A stretch of 21,035 bases of DNA from Chloroflexi bacterium RBG_13_53_26 (GTDB taxonomy: Bacteria; Chloroflexota; Dehalococcoidia; UBA2247; RBG-13-53-26). This document shows, piece by piece, positions 8,803 to 16,110 of this stretch. The position numbers were made by a program, and so were the translations under genes. Below the pieces are notes generated by a model. The model had not been told where the DNA came from. It was given only the letters and a program-made list of their open reading frames with translations, and did no database searches. Location: NCBI GenBank assembly GCA_001795035.1, contig MGMW01000008.1, forward strand, positions 1-21,035. Reading direction: 5' to 3'. Position 1 is the stretch's first letter; each line of letters starts with the position of its first letter.

Positions 8803-9395
8803 GTTATCCCTCCCGAACCAGCGCAATTCTTGGGGCCCACTGCACCAGCAGACTCTGTCCCTGTTTTGTTTACGATGGCAACCTCATCCTTACCATCGAC
8901 TTCCCGTAGCCTCACTTCGATCTCTTCTTTCCTGGAAGTAGGCACGTTCTTGCCAACATAGTCGGGACGAACAGGTAGCTCACGATGCCCCCGATCAACA
9001 AGCACTGCTAGCTGAATACTCTGAGGACGACCGAAATCGACAAGGGCATCCATTGCGGCCCGTATACTTCGACCGGTATACAAGACGTCATCTATCAATA
9101 TGACGCGCTTACCAGCCACGTTAGCGGGGATATCACTGGGACGATACTGCGGTGGTGATTCCATGTACGAAAGGTCATCTCGATATGGTCCGATGTCCAG
9201 TGCCCCGACGAGTATATCCGCATCCTCAATTCCCTTTATATATCGTGCTATGCGCGTCGCCAGCGGTACACCCCTGGTGTATATGCCAATGAACATCAGA
9301 TCCTCAGGGCCATGGTTTCTTTCAATTATCTCATGGGCAATGCGAACAAGTGCGCGCCGCATTTCCTCAGCAGACATGATCACTTTCTCAGCCAT
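8799..9395 (-). CDS. pyrR: PyrR bifunctional pyr operon regulator / uracil phosphoribosyltransferase
   Basis: PyrR senses UMP and PRPP and binds pyr leader RNA to favour termination; it can also have uracil phosphoribosyltransferase activity. The 198-residue product has the type I PRPP loop VILIDDVLYTGRS (98-110), an early GIYTRGVPLA, and VLVDRGHRELP. It is slightly longer than B. subtilis PyrR because of a roughly 20-residue tail. The start is ATG 9395, since the protein family begins here. An in-frame open stretch upstream to 9482 is leader RNA, not coding. The Shine-Dalgarno (AGAGG, 8 nt upstream) is embedded in the 3' arm of the terminator hairpin, so structure in the leader should also affect translation. 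It is the first gene of the pyr operon. Confidence 0.96.
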   Translation of the reverse strand: MAEKVIMSAEEMRRALVRIAHEIIERNHGPEDLMFIGIYTRGVPLATRIARYIKGIEDADILVGALDIGPYRDDLSYMESPPQYRPSDIPANVAGKRVILIDDVLYTGRSIRAAMDALVDFGRPQSIQLAVLVDRGHRELPVRPDYVGKNVPTSRKEEIEVRLREVDGKDEVAIVNKTGTESAGAVGPKNCAGSGGIT

Positions 9396-9397
9396 AC

Positions 9398-9430
9398 AAA
9401 AAACCTCTTGCCAGCTGGCAAGAGGTTTTT
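9398..9430 (-). terminator. Attenuator terminator hairpin of the pyr operon
   Basis: Positions 9399-9430 are a perfect 32-bp palindrome (16-base arms). As minus-strand RNA it folds into a stem of about 14 bp with a tetraloop, and a run of six U follows, the form of an intrinsic terminator. It ends 2 nt before the pyrR ATG and includes the pyrR Shine-Dalgarno in its 3' arm. Its 5' arm can instead pair with an upstream leader segment (9484-9492). Confidence 0.9.
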
Positions 9431-9483
9431 GATCTAACCGCCCCGACGCTATCCTGGGTTCTGGGGCCTTCAACTCTAGCACC

Positions 9484-9506
9484 CTTGCCAGCCTCGCTGG
9501 ACTGGC
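9484..9506 (-). promoter_or_regulatory. PyrR-binding anti-antiterminator and antiterminator 5' strand
   Basis: In minus-strand RNA, 9503-9490 reads AGUCCAGCGAGGCU, which fits the published PyrR binding consensus ARUCCNGNGAGGYU at every position. It is the loop and flank of a hairpin with stem GCCAG/CUGGC (9502-9506 with 9487-9491). The 3' arm, GCUGGCAAG (9484-9492), is exactly complementary to CUUGCCAGC in the terminator 5' arm (9414-9422), about 60 nt downstream. PyrR bound to UMP would hold this hairpin and free the terminator; without PyrR the long-range antiterminator can form. Confidence 0.88.
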
Positions 9507-9596
9507 TTAAAGGTCAGTTCTTAAAGACTACTCGGCACCCTGGGGGAACTCGGCACACGTCTCGGACGCTTTTCAACCCCCAAGATCGCTCTAGCA

Positions 9597-9626
9597 ATAA
9601 TAACATATCCCAAAATCTTCTGACAA
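9597..9626 (-). promoter_or_regulatory. Predicted pyr operon promoter
   Basis: A minus-strand -35 box TTGTCA (9621-9626) and -10 box TATTAT (9597-9602) are separated by 18 bp, each one mismatch from the sigma70 consensus. Transcription would start near 9590, giving a leader of about 195 nt that contains the full PyrR attenuator. Confidence 0.65.
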
Positions 9627-9633
9627 CCTGGTG

Positions 9634-9656
9634 TACTTGTCCTGTTATACTTGTCC
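9634..9656. repeat. Direct repeat between divergent promoters
   Basis: TACTTGTCC occurs twice (9634-9642 and 9648-9656) with a 14-bp period, just upstream of the pyr -35 box and before the divergent promoter of the SDR gene. It may be an operator or activator site; no family can be named. Confidence 0.45.
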
Positions 9657-9669
9657 AGTTACAACCGAT

Positions 9670-9698
9670 TTGACAGTCACTATGTATGCGGATATCAT
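9670..9698 (+). promoter_or_regulatory. Predicted promoter of the SDR epimerase gene
   Basis: TTGACA (9670-9675), a 17-bp spacer and TATCAT (9693-9698) form a good sigma70-type promoter on the plus strand. The start point would be near 9705, about 85 nt before the ATG at 9790. Confidence 0.6.
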
Positions 9699-9789
9699 CA
9701 TGGCCCAAAAGGGACTACATGGTTTTCTCCAAGACCGACAGGAGATAGCCACCGGAAAGCGGACGGAATTTCACTGTACAGGGGGGATA

Positions 9790-10803
9790 ATGAAAACGCT
9801 GGTTACGGGAGGCACGGGATGCGTGGGAAGTGCCTTGGTAGAACGTCTCACGTCAAAGGGCTATGAGGTACGCGCTCTGGTCCGCAAGACATCCGACATC
9901 AGTCATCTGAAGACCACCGGAGCGGAGTTGGTCTATGGCGATGTACAGGACTACGAAAGCCTGCCACCTGCTCTCAACGGAGTGGACATAGTCTTCCATG
10001 CTGCAGCCAAGGTTACACCGGGTTGGGGAACATGGGAGGAGTTTGCGACAACAACAGTCAAGGGCACCGAGAATCTGCTGAAAGCTAGCGCAGAGGCAAA
10101 GGTTCGCCGCTTTCTGCAGGTGAGTTCGTACACTGTCTATGAACCCTCCTGCCGAAAAGGCGAGACTCCAGTTGATGAGTCTGCACCCTGTGCAGTGACT
10201 CTTGGTCCCCAAACCTACTATGATTATGCCAAACTGCTCGCTGAACAAGCCTGCTGGGAGTATCACAAAGAAGGCAAAATCCAGGTTTCAATGATAAGGA
10301 TAGGCTCAGCCTACGGCCCTAGAGACAGGCTTATTGCAGACCGAATCTATCGATACGTTTCTTTTCCAATCGTACTCTGGCCGGGAAAAGTGAACCCGCG
10401 ATACGCCGTGGTACATTCTTCTGACGTCGCTGATTTGGCAATTCTGGCTGCCACCACCGAAAAAGCTATAGGGCAGGCCTATAATGCAGCTCCCCCTGAA
10501 CCAGTTAGGCTCAAGAGCTTTGCCGATGCCATGATAAAGGCCATGGGCGGCCCAAGGATCCGCGGTACTATGCCATACTCCGTTGCCTACGTCTGGTGCT
10601 GCCTGATGGAGGGGATAGCAAAGCTCCGCCACGTGAAAGAGATGCCTTTCCTGAATCGATACAGCATAGAAATCATGCAGACCGAGTGTTGCCTCAATGG
10701 CTCCAAAGCCAGAGCAGAATTGGGCTGGGAGCCCAAGGTCTCCATTGATGAAGGCACCAAGCTTTACGTCGAATGGCGACGGGCTCACGACCGCAGGAAG
10801 TAA
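9790..10803 (+). CDS. NAD-dependent epimerase/dehydratase (extended SDR)
   Basis: The 337-residue product is an extended short-chain dehydrogenase/reductase. It has the N-terminal nucleotide motif VTGGTGCVG, the acidic turn at VYGDVQD, a VSSYTVYE strand bearing the catalytic serine, and the Y-x3-K pair in YDYAK. The family acts on nucleotide sugars, sterols or similar alcohol/ketone substrates; nothing here fixes the substrate. The ATG at 9790 follows a G-rich Shine-Dalgarno (GGGGGG, 3 nt away). In-frame codons upstream to 9631 overlap the promoter region and are not part of the protein. It is transcribed away from the pyr operon and converges on the radical SAM gene. Confidence 0.9.
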   Translation: MKTLVTGGTGCVGSALVERLTSKGYEVRALVRKTSDISHLKTTGAELVYGDVQDYESLPPALNGVDIVFHAAAKVTPGWGTWEEFATTTVKGTENLLKASAEAKVRRFLQVSSYTVYEPSCRKGETPVDESAPCAVTLGPQTYYDYAKLLAEQACWEYHKEGKIQVSMIRIGSAYGPRDRLIADRIYRYVSFPIVLWPGKVNPRYAVVHSSDVADLAILAATTEKAIGQAYNAAPPEPVRLKSFADAMIKAMGGPRIRGTMPYSVAYVWCCLMEGIAKLRHVKEMPFLNRYSIEIMQTECCLNGSKARAELGWEPKVSIDEGTKLYVEWRRAHDRRK

Positions 10804-10871
10804 CCTGCTTGGCCAGGTCGAGAAGTTGAGTCCAGGCATTGGGAAATTAGCAGCGCACCTCCTCAGCTAAC

Positions 10872-12077
10872 CTATATAAAGCCCTGCTTCAGGGTCACGA
10901 TAGCTTCGCCCACTAGTTCCGCAGCATCAGCAGACTCGGACTTAATAGCACTGGCAGCTCGTTGTACGACTTCTTGAACTTCGGGGGGCAAGCTCCCATA
11001 GATACTGAAAAAGGATCTCCGCCTCCGCTCCAGGCAGAAGCTCAGGCGTTCCATAGGGCTCATCGACAGATAGCCTGTGATAGTGTTCAGCATGATATGC
11101 TTGTCCTGCGGTAACCGTCCCTCCACCTCCCACAAAAGGTTAGCCATCTGATCACTGGCCAGATAGGAATGGCAATCGAGATTCTCGATGAAAAGCCCAA
11201 TCTCAGCAACCACCTCATCCTCACTCAGAATCTGAAAGTCATCATCGCCCATTTTCTGATACAGGAGCGATCCCTTCCTCACGGCAAGACTCCTTAATCT
11301 AACGAAATCGGGACCCACTTCGTTCACCAACCGCGCTGATTCCAGCGCATGCCTTTCCGACCATTTTCTTCCCCCAAGTCCAGGCATGACATACTCCGAT
11401 AATGATATACCCGCTCCCATAACTGCGCGCCCCGCCTTTATCTGCTCAGCAGCAGTTACACCCTTTTCCATGTATTCCAGTACCTCATCGGCACCTGATT
11501 CCAGGCCAACGTGCAGGCGCGACAGACCAGCCTGGTGCAATGCACTCAGTTCCTCCACAGACCTCCGGGCCAGGGTCTTCGCCCGCGCATAGGAGGTCAC
11601 CCGCTGTATGCTGGGGAAGCTCTTCACGAGGTATTCCAGCACCTCCACCAACTCAGGAGTCCGCATGATGGGAGTATCGGCATCCTGCAGAAAAGCAGTC
11701 TGGCCGCCTGATGCAAGCCAGTTGGCCACATTGACCAGGCAGTTGGTATGAAGCTCTTGCCCGTCAGGATCAGGCGAGTCACTGCTGTGCAGGCTGGAGC
11801 TTCCGTTCATCACTTCATCCAAGACAACTCTATCGATCCTCCCACCCAGACCCAGACGCCATGAAGCTGTTCTTAGCTCTTCCGACAATGCATGCGCTGC
11901 ATCAATATCCTCTTTGATTTCCGCTACACTCCGATACTGAAACTTCTGGCCCTTGTAGACAGTGCAGAACTGGCACCTGTTCCAGGGGCAGTTGCGTGTC
12001 GCCCTGATAAGCAGAGAGCGATCACGTCCCTCGCTGGGTGGTCTGATCGGGCCAAGTTCAAACCAACGTCGCTTCAT
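10872..12077 (-). CDS. Radical SAM protein with CX4CX2C cluster motif
   Basis: The 401-residue product has its cluster cysteines at C30, C35 and C38 in the sequence TRNCPWNRCQFC, giving CX4CX2C rather than the usual CX3CX2C. Further radical SAM/Elp3-like signs are the acidic LHVGLESGADEVLEYMEKG segment (about 190-208), expected in the SAM-binding barrel, and YVMPGLGG. It is likely an iron-sulphur, SAM-dependent enzyme in the MiaB/Elp3/HemN-like group, with no substrate evident. The ATG at 12077 has only a weak Shine-Dalgarno (GAGGAG lies about 16 nt upstream). It is divergent from the DUF362 gene across a 197-nt gap. Confidence 0.88.
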   Translation of the reverse strand: MKRRWFELGPIRPPSEGRDRSLLIRATRNCPWNRCQFCTVYKGQKFQYRSVAEIKEDIDAAHALSEELRTASWRLGLGGRIDRVVLDEVMNGSSSLHSSDSPDPDGQELHTNCLVNVANWLASGGQTAFLQDADTPIMRTPELVEVLEYLVKSFPSIQRVTSYARAKTLARRSVEELSALHQAGLSRLHVGLESGADEVLEYMEKGVTAAEQIKAGRAVMGAGISLSEYVMPGLGGRKWSERHALESARLVNEVGPDFVRLRSLAVRKGSLLYQKMGDDDFQILSEDEVVAEIGLFIENLDCHSYLASDQMANLLWEVEGRLPQDKHIMLNTITGYLSMSPMERLSFCLERRRRSFFSIYGSLPPEVQEVVQRAASAIKSESADAAELVGEAIVTLKQGFI

Positions 12078-12156
12078 TTCAGGTTAGAGTCTACTCCTCG
12101 AATCAGTCGATTCTGTGTCATCATGCCAATGGGTCACTCATACACCCCCAAAAACA

Positions 12157-12187
12157 ATAATAGCCTCTGCTCTACTCCAAATGTCAA
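12157..12187 (-). promoter_or_regulatory. Possible promoter of the radical SAM gene
   Basis: TTGACA (12182-12187) and TATTAT (12157-12162) lie on the minus strand 19 bp apart. The boxes are good but the spacer is longer than ideal. The -10 box has the same TATTATTG context as the predicted pyr promoter. Confidence 0.4.
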
Positions 12188-12274
12188 ACGTCAACCCCTG
12201 CAACCAGGCAATTGGTGGTCTTTGACGGATTCAGGTAGAATGGATTTGCCACCCAATCAAGCACAGACAACAAC

Positions 12275-13219
12275 ATGAGCAGTTTGACTGATTCACTCGA
12301 GGGAATCGTCCACTTTCTGGCAGACAGGGTGCCCGCCAATTTGCCTACTGTCCCGCCAAGACCACGAAAAGCTAATCTCTGGTGTCAGAACGGCATGCCG
12401 CTAGTCAGCAAGGTAGCCGCCACTCAGGAATTGGAGGTCTCTATCATCAAATGCCTGGACCTGTTGGGCGGACTCAACAAGCTGGCCTCCGCAGGCGACA
12501 CCGTGATGGTGAAGCCCAACTTCAATAGCCCTGATCCTTATCCAGGGTCCACCGACCTCGGTTTCCTGAGAACTGTCCTCGGGTTGTTGCTCCAAACAGG
12601 CGCAAAGGTCGTCGTCGGGGAGAGCTCAGGGGGCATGTGGAGACCCACTAGAAAGACGCTGGTCAAACTGGGCGTGCCAAGACTATTGGCCGAGATGGGG
12701 GTGGGGCTGATTGCGTTCGACGAGGAAACGAGAAACTGGGTCCAAATCGATATTGGGGGTGAATACCTCGACAAAGTGACCATGCCTAAGTCGGTCTATG
12801 AGGCAACCAGACTCGTTTACCTCACCTGCCTCAAGACACATAAGCTGGCACGCTTCTCCATGTCACTCAAACTTGCCATGGGCTTGATCCACCCCGGCGA
12901 ACGTCTTGCCATACACATGAGAAGCCTGGAGCAGAAAGCAGTCGAGATCAACCTCGCTTTGCAACCAGACCTGATAATAATAGATGGCAGAAAGGCTTTC
13001 ATCTCTGGAGGACCAGATAAAGGAGAACTGGCAGAGCCAAAGGTCATCTTAGCTTCAGGTGACATGGTAGCCATAGATGTTGAGGCGCTGAAGGTACTCT
13101 TGTCTTACAAAGCGAGGAACAGGCTCACCCCCAATCCTTGGGACTCACCCCAGATCATCACTGCACTCAGACACCAACTCGGGGCCAGAGAGGGTGAGTA
13201 CCAGGTTATCGCAGCATAA
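12275..13219 (+). CDS. DUF362 domain protein
   Basis: The 314-residue product matches the DUF362 (PF04015) pattern: VMVKPNFNSPDPYPGSTDL (about 77-95), VVVGESSGG (about 111-119), and a CLKTHKLARFSMSLKLAMG stretch (about 188-206). Other members carry ferredoxin-type cysteine clusters; this one has none at its C-terminus, so it appears to be the DUF362 core alone. Function is unknown, though such proteins are often linked to iron-sulphur or redox processes. The ATG at 12275 has no Shine-Dalgarno; the next in-frame ATG (12395) has none either. A weak TAGAAT -10-like box at 12234-12239 would give a short leader. It is divergent from the radical SAM gene and convergent with the next SDR gene. Confidence 0.85.
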   Translation: MSSLTDSLEGIVHFLADRVPANLPTVPPRPRKANLWCQNGMPLVSKVAATQELEVSIIKCLDLLGGLNKLASAGDTVMVKPNFNSPDPYPGSTDLGFLRTVLGLLLQTGAKVVVGESSGGMWRPTRKTLVKLGVPRLLAEMGVGLIAFDEETRNWVQIDIGGEYLDKVTMPKSVYEATRLVYLTCLKTHKLARFSMSLKLAMGLIHPGERLAIHMRSLEQKAVEINLALQPDLIIIDGRKAFISGGPDKGELAEPKVILASGDMVAIDVEALKVLLSYKARNRLTPNPWDSPQIITALRHQLGAREGEYQVIAA

Positions 13220-13302
13220 GCCACCTTCTCACCCGGACAAAGCCAGTACACGAAATTCCATAGCTGAGCAGGATCAGGCAACCTCCACAGGACCGTGTGA
13301 CC

Positions 13303-14253
13303 TCAAAACAAGCGAACGATGAATCTGCCAAAGACCGGCCCAACAAAGCGCCTCATCAGGGGAACAAAAAGTGGAGAATACATCCTCGAAAACTCCTTGG
13401 AAATATCCTGGCAGTAGTCGGCATAAGTCTTCCGCTGAAACTGCAACAATTCTTGAGCTTTGCTGGTGTCATACCAATCAGTGCAATACGGTTGTTGAGA
13501 GAATTTGCGGGCAGGCGGCAACGGCAATCCCAAGACTCCCAGCGCCCCGCCTAGCATATCTTTGTAGAGCATCCTTTCGTCAGGCCCACCGGCAATCACC
13601 AGCGTCTTGCCCTTGGCAACATCGAAATACTTCACAGCATTGACAATCGCCAGAATGACATCGTCGGGATGACAGAACTCAATCCTGTTAGTGAGGGGAA
13701 GCCTGAACATGAGTTTGATGGCACTTGCGTCAAGATCGAAGGCTGCAGCCATACGCAAGATCACGTGGTCAACGCCTGCTTCCTTGATGAGGTTTTCCGC
13801 CTGTACCTTGGTTTCCGCATATAACTCTTCTGGATTTACCGCATCTCTATCAACACTGATGGGCACAGTGGCATTGGGGGTAGCTCCAAACACAACGACC
13901 GACGAAGTGTAGACCAGTGGGACTCTCCTTCCATAGTCCTTGATCATATTCAATAGTATTTTGGTGCCTCCTACATTGACCTTGCGGGCCAGTTCAGGTT
14001 GTTCATCGGTTGCGGGAGGAAGAAGTCCTGCCATGTGTACCACTGCATCCACATCTTGCAGTGCCTGCCGAACCGATTCAGGTTGCGTTACATCTCCCCA
14101 AAGAACCTCTACCCTTCCGGAGAGTCCTTTGACCCGTTTCTCGTTTCGCTTGGTGTGCAGATCAAATATGCGCACCTGGACTCCATCTTGTAGAAAGACT
14201 CTGCAGGCCTTGATCCCCAGTCGGCCTGCTCCACCCGTGATCAGAACTAGCAC
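13303..14253 (-). CDS. NAD-dependent epimerase/dehydratase (extended SDR), second copy type
   Basis: The product is 316 residues if translation begins at the GTG at 14253, which lies 6 nt after AGGAGG and puts the nucleotide-binding motif ITGGAGRLG right at the N-terminus. An in-frame TTG at 14268 overlaps the Shine-Dalgarno itself and is unlikely. Other signs are VEVLWGDVTQ, VVHMAGLLPP, YTSSVVVFG and the catalytic Y-x3-K in YAETK. It resembles sugar or sterol epimerase/dehydrogenases but is clearly different in sequence from the SDR at 9790. It lies 95 nt downstream of the LOG-family gene on the same strand and may share its transcript. Confidence 0.9.
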   Translation of the reverse strand: MLVLITGGAGRLGIKACRVFLQDGVQVRIFDLHTKRNEKRVKGLSGRVEVLWGDVTQPESVRQALQDVDAVVHMAGLLPPATDEQPELARKVNVGGTKILLNMIKDYGRRVPLVYTSSVVVFGATPNATVPISVDRDAVNPEELYAETKVQAENLIKEAGVDHVILRMAAAFDLDASAIKLMFRLPLTNRIEFCHPDDVILAIVNAVKYFDVAKGKTLVIAGGPDERMLYKDMLGGALGVLGLPLPPARKFSQQPYCTDWYDTSKAQELLQFQRKTYADYCQDISKEFSRMYSPLFVPLMRRFVGPVFGRFIVRLF

Positions 14254-14348
14254 TTCATCCCTCCTCAACCATCTCTAGTACCCAATGAGAATCACCCGAC
14301 AACAGAACTGGCCTCAGGTTTTCCAGTTCGCCCTTCAGTTTGCCGCGA

Positions 14349-14942
14349 CTAGACCTCACCCTTGCCATCAGGGCCGCTGCCCTCTTCCAGCACCTTCAGG
14401 TGACGTGGCAGAATACGCTGTTGGTAGATCCCCTCCAATTTATCCAATAGGCGCTCGGGATCCTCATTATGGCAGACCATAGCTCCTGTCTTCTTATTCA
14501 CCATATCGATTATTGTTTCGAGGTGGTCAGTGATACCTCCGGTGCTCCTGAGAACCCCTATTACCTTGGCCTCGTCGTACGCAATAGCGAACTCTCCCAG
14601 AGTTCCAGAGCGGCCTCCTGCGAAGATAACCACATCACAACTCCTTATGTTCTCGATCTCACGTCCCATGAGCCCGCTCCCAGTGTAGATGATAGCGTCA
14701 TAACCTCGAGTGGGCGAGTGGTACTTCAGTACATGCTCCTCCAAATTGAGCGCGGGGGAGACTCCGACTACTGTGCCACCGGCCTCTTTGGCTCCTCTGA
14801 CCGCCTCATGAGGCAACCCTGGACAAGCCCCTGTTATAAGGACATGACCCTTCCTGGCAATAACACTCCCAAGTCGGCGTACATGCTGGCATACCTCCGG
14901 CGAGATGTGCCCTCCTGCCGAGCCCATTACTCCAACAGTCAT
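14349..14942 (-). CDS. LOG/SLOG-family nucleotide-binding protein (TIGR00725-like)
   Basis: From the ATG at 14942 the product is 197 residues and begins directly with the first strand, MTVGVMGSAGGHI. It then shows LITGACPGLPHEAVRGAKE, FAGGRSGTLGEFAIAYDE (the equivalent of the PGGxGT(x)2E loop of the family) and VIGVL. LOG relatives are cytokinin-activating phosphoribohydrolases, but this branch is usually an uncharacterised nucleotide-binding protein. Earlier in-frame starts exist: TTG 14984, which has GGAGGG 8 nt upstream, and GTG 15044. The predicted promoter and a hairpin at 15002-15027 argue against 15044. The start is therefore less certain than the family call. Confidence 0.85.
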   Translation of the reverse strand: MTVGVMGSAGGHISPEVCQHVRRLGSVIARKGHVLITGACPGLPHEAVRGAKEAGGTVVGVSPALNLEEHVLKYHSPTRGYDAIIYTGSGLMGREIENIRSCDVVIFAGGRSGTLGEFAIAYDEAKVIGVLRSTGGITDHLETIIDMVNKKTGAMVCHNEDPERLLDKLEGIYQQRILPRHLKVLEEGSGPDGKGEV

Positions 14943-15001
14943 ACAGGGAAACAACGGATCAGGACCACAGTTCCTATTCGTCAAGCCACCAGCCCTCCAG
15001 T

Positions 15002-15027
15002 CCACAGCCACCGTTCTCGGCTGTGGC
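15002..15027 (-). repeat. Inverted repeat in the LOG-gene leader
   Basis: CCACAGCC (15002-15009) and GGCTGTGG (15020-15027) are perfect 8-bp arms around a 10-nt loop. If transcription starts near 15070 the hairpin sits in the 5' untranslated RNA. No U-run follows, so it is not a standard terminator. Confidence 0.5.
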
Positions 15028-15076
15028 AGGTATGGGTTAGACACTCTACTTGAAGAGCAGGTTCGAAACTAGGGGC

Positions 15077-15105
15077 ATTTTGCCACGCCTCATCACAAAT
15101 GTCAA
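15077..15105 (-). promoter_or_regulatory. Predicted promoter of the LOG-family gene
   Basis: On the minus strand TTGACA (15100-15105), a 17-bp spacer and CAAAAT (15077-15082) make a plausible sigma70 promoter, with a perfect -35 and a 4/6 -10 box. Confidence 0.5.
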
Positions 15106-15153
15106 CGTGAGGATGTGCATAGCAGGCATATGGGGAGCATGCACAAAAAAGAA

Positions 15154-15183
15154 TTGACACAGCGAGACTATGTGACGTATGCT
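15154..15183 (+). promoter_or_regulatory. Predicted promoter of the PAS-STAS/CoA-transferase unit
   Basis: TTGACA (15154-15159) and TATGCT (15178-15183) lie 18 bp apart on the plus strand, about 80 nt before the ATG at 15270. The -35 is perfect and the -10 is 4/6. Confidence 0.45.
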
Positions 15184-15269
15184 TCTTCTGGAAAATCGCA
15201 CCAGAATTCCACGGGACCCACTTCTAGTTCTAGCGCTTGACTTAGAAAGCATATCAGGAGGGAGGGAAC

Positions 15270-16097
15270 ATGGAGAAGGTAAAACCGGTAGAAAGATCCA
15301 CTGGAGGATATCTAGAGGCACTGCTCCAGGGCTGCCCTGATGCCGTCATCGCCGTTGATGCGAAGGGATTGATGACCTTTGCCAACAAGTCCGCCTGCGA
15401 GCTCCTGGAGTGCGAGATGCGCGACCTCGTAGGCAAGAGCATCGTCACAATCTACGAGAATGAGGGAAGAGCCAGGGAAACCAACCGCAAACTCTATCTG
15501 AGTGGCGGGTTGATCCATTGCCATGAATCCGTTGCCAGAACCAAGACGGGCAAATTGGTCCCCACTCGGATCTCTGGAGCGCATCTGAAAGACAGCTCGG
15601 GGAACGTCATCGGAAGCGTCGGTTACTTCCAGGCTTACCGCCCGTGGACAGCAGCAGAATCAAGACAGCACGAATACTGCCAAGAACTGGAAGCCAGACT
15701 CTCGGAATGGGAGGATCTCGGCAGTCCAGTGTTTGAGCTTTGGCCAGGGCTTTCAGTGGTCATAGTGGTAGGACGCCTTGACAGCCAACGCTTGGCACAA
15801 CTCAAGAAACGACTATTGGATCATATCAAGGTCAACAAGACTCGTGTCGCTCTGGTGGACCTATCGGCAGCTTTGGCAGGAGACAGTGAGGTGCCGATAC
15901 AACTGGTGAAGACATTACGCATGGTCCGACTCGTTGGCGCCCAGTGCGTAGTGGTAGGCATCGAGTCAGACATGATAGCCGAAGCTATGGAACCTCTCGT
16001 TGCAGATGTGGCATCACTCAACACCTTCTCCAGCCTGCAGGCCGGTCTGGAAGCTGCCTTTGCCATAATCGGCCTTCAAATCTGCAAGAATGCTTGA
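15270..16097 (+). CDS. PAS-STAS domain regulator (RsbR-like)
   Basis: The 275-residue product has an N-terminal PAS domain (about 13-125: LLQGCPDAVIAVDAKGLMTF, then a typical end at GSVGYFQAYRPW), a short linker, and a C-terminal STAS domain (about 155-265). The STAS part carries VALVDLSAA, LRMVRLVGAQCVVVGIES and ends like stressosome RsbR/RsbS proteins. In those proteins a serine/threonine of the DITG-type motif is phosphorylated by RsbT; here the matching stretch is DLSA. No kinase domain is present, so it should act by protein contact. The ATG at 15270 follows GGAGGGAGGG. The next gene starts 13 nt after its stop, which suggests cotranscription with the CoA-transferase genes. Confidence 0.85.
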   Translation: MEKVKPVERSTGGYLEALLQGCPDAVIAVDAKGLMTFANKSACELLECEMRDLVGKSIVTIYENEGRARETNRKLYLSGGLIHCHESVARTKTGKLVPTRISGAHLKDSSGNVIGSVGYFQAYRPWTAAESRQHEYCQELEARLSEWEDLGSPVFELWPGLSVVIVVGRLDSQRLAQLKKRLLDHIKVNKTRVALVDLSAALAGDSEVPIQLVKTLRMVRLVGAQCVVVGIESDMIAEAMEPLVADVASLNTFSSLQAGLEAAFAIIGLQICKNA

Positions 16098-16110
16098 CTA
16101 GGGAGACACT

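Noticed and set aside
9396..9482. In-frame 5' extension of pyrR to a TTG at 9482
   Set aside because: It would translate through the terminator hairpin and attenuator; the PyrR family begins at the ATG at 9395.
9514..9708. Possible leader peptide on the minus strand upstream of pyrR
   Set aside because: It begins upstream of the predicted promoter and lacks a Shine-Dalgarno; the PyrR RNA structures explain the leader without it.
9631..9789. N-terminal extension of the SDR protein upstream of 9790
   Set aside because: It overlaps the predicted promoter, and the Rossmann motif starts right after the ATG at 9790, which has its own ribosome binding site.
10804..10871. Short CCTG/CAGG hairpin between convergent genes as a terminator
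   Set aside because: Only a 4-bp stem and no T-run on either strand.
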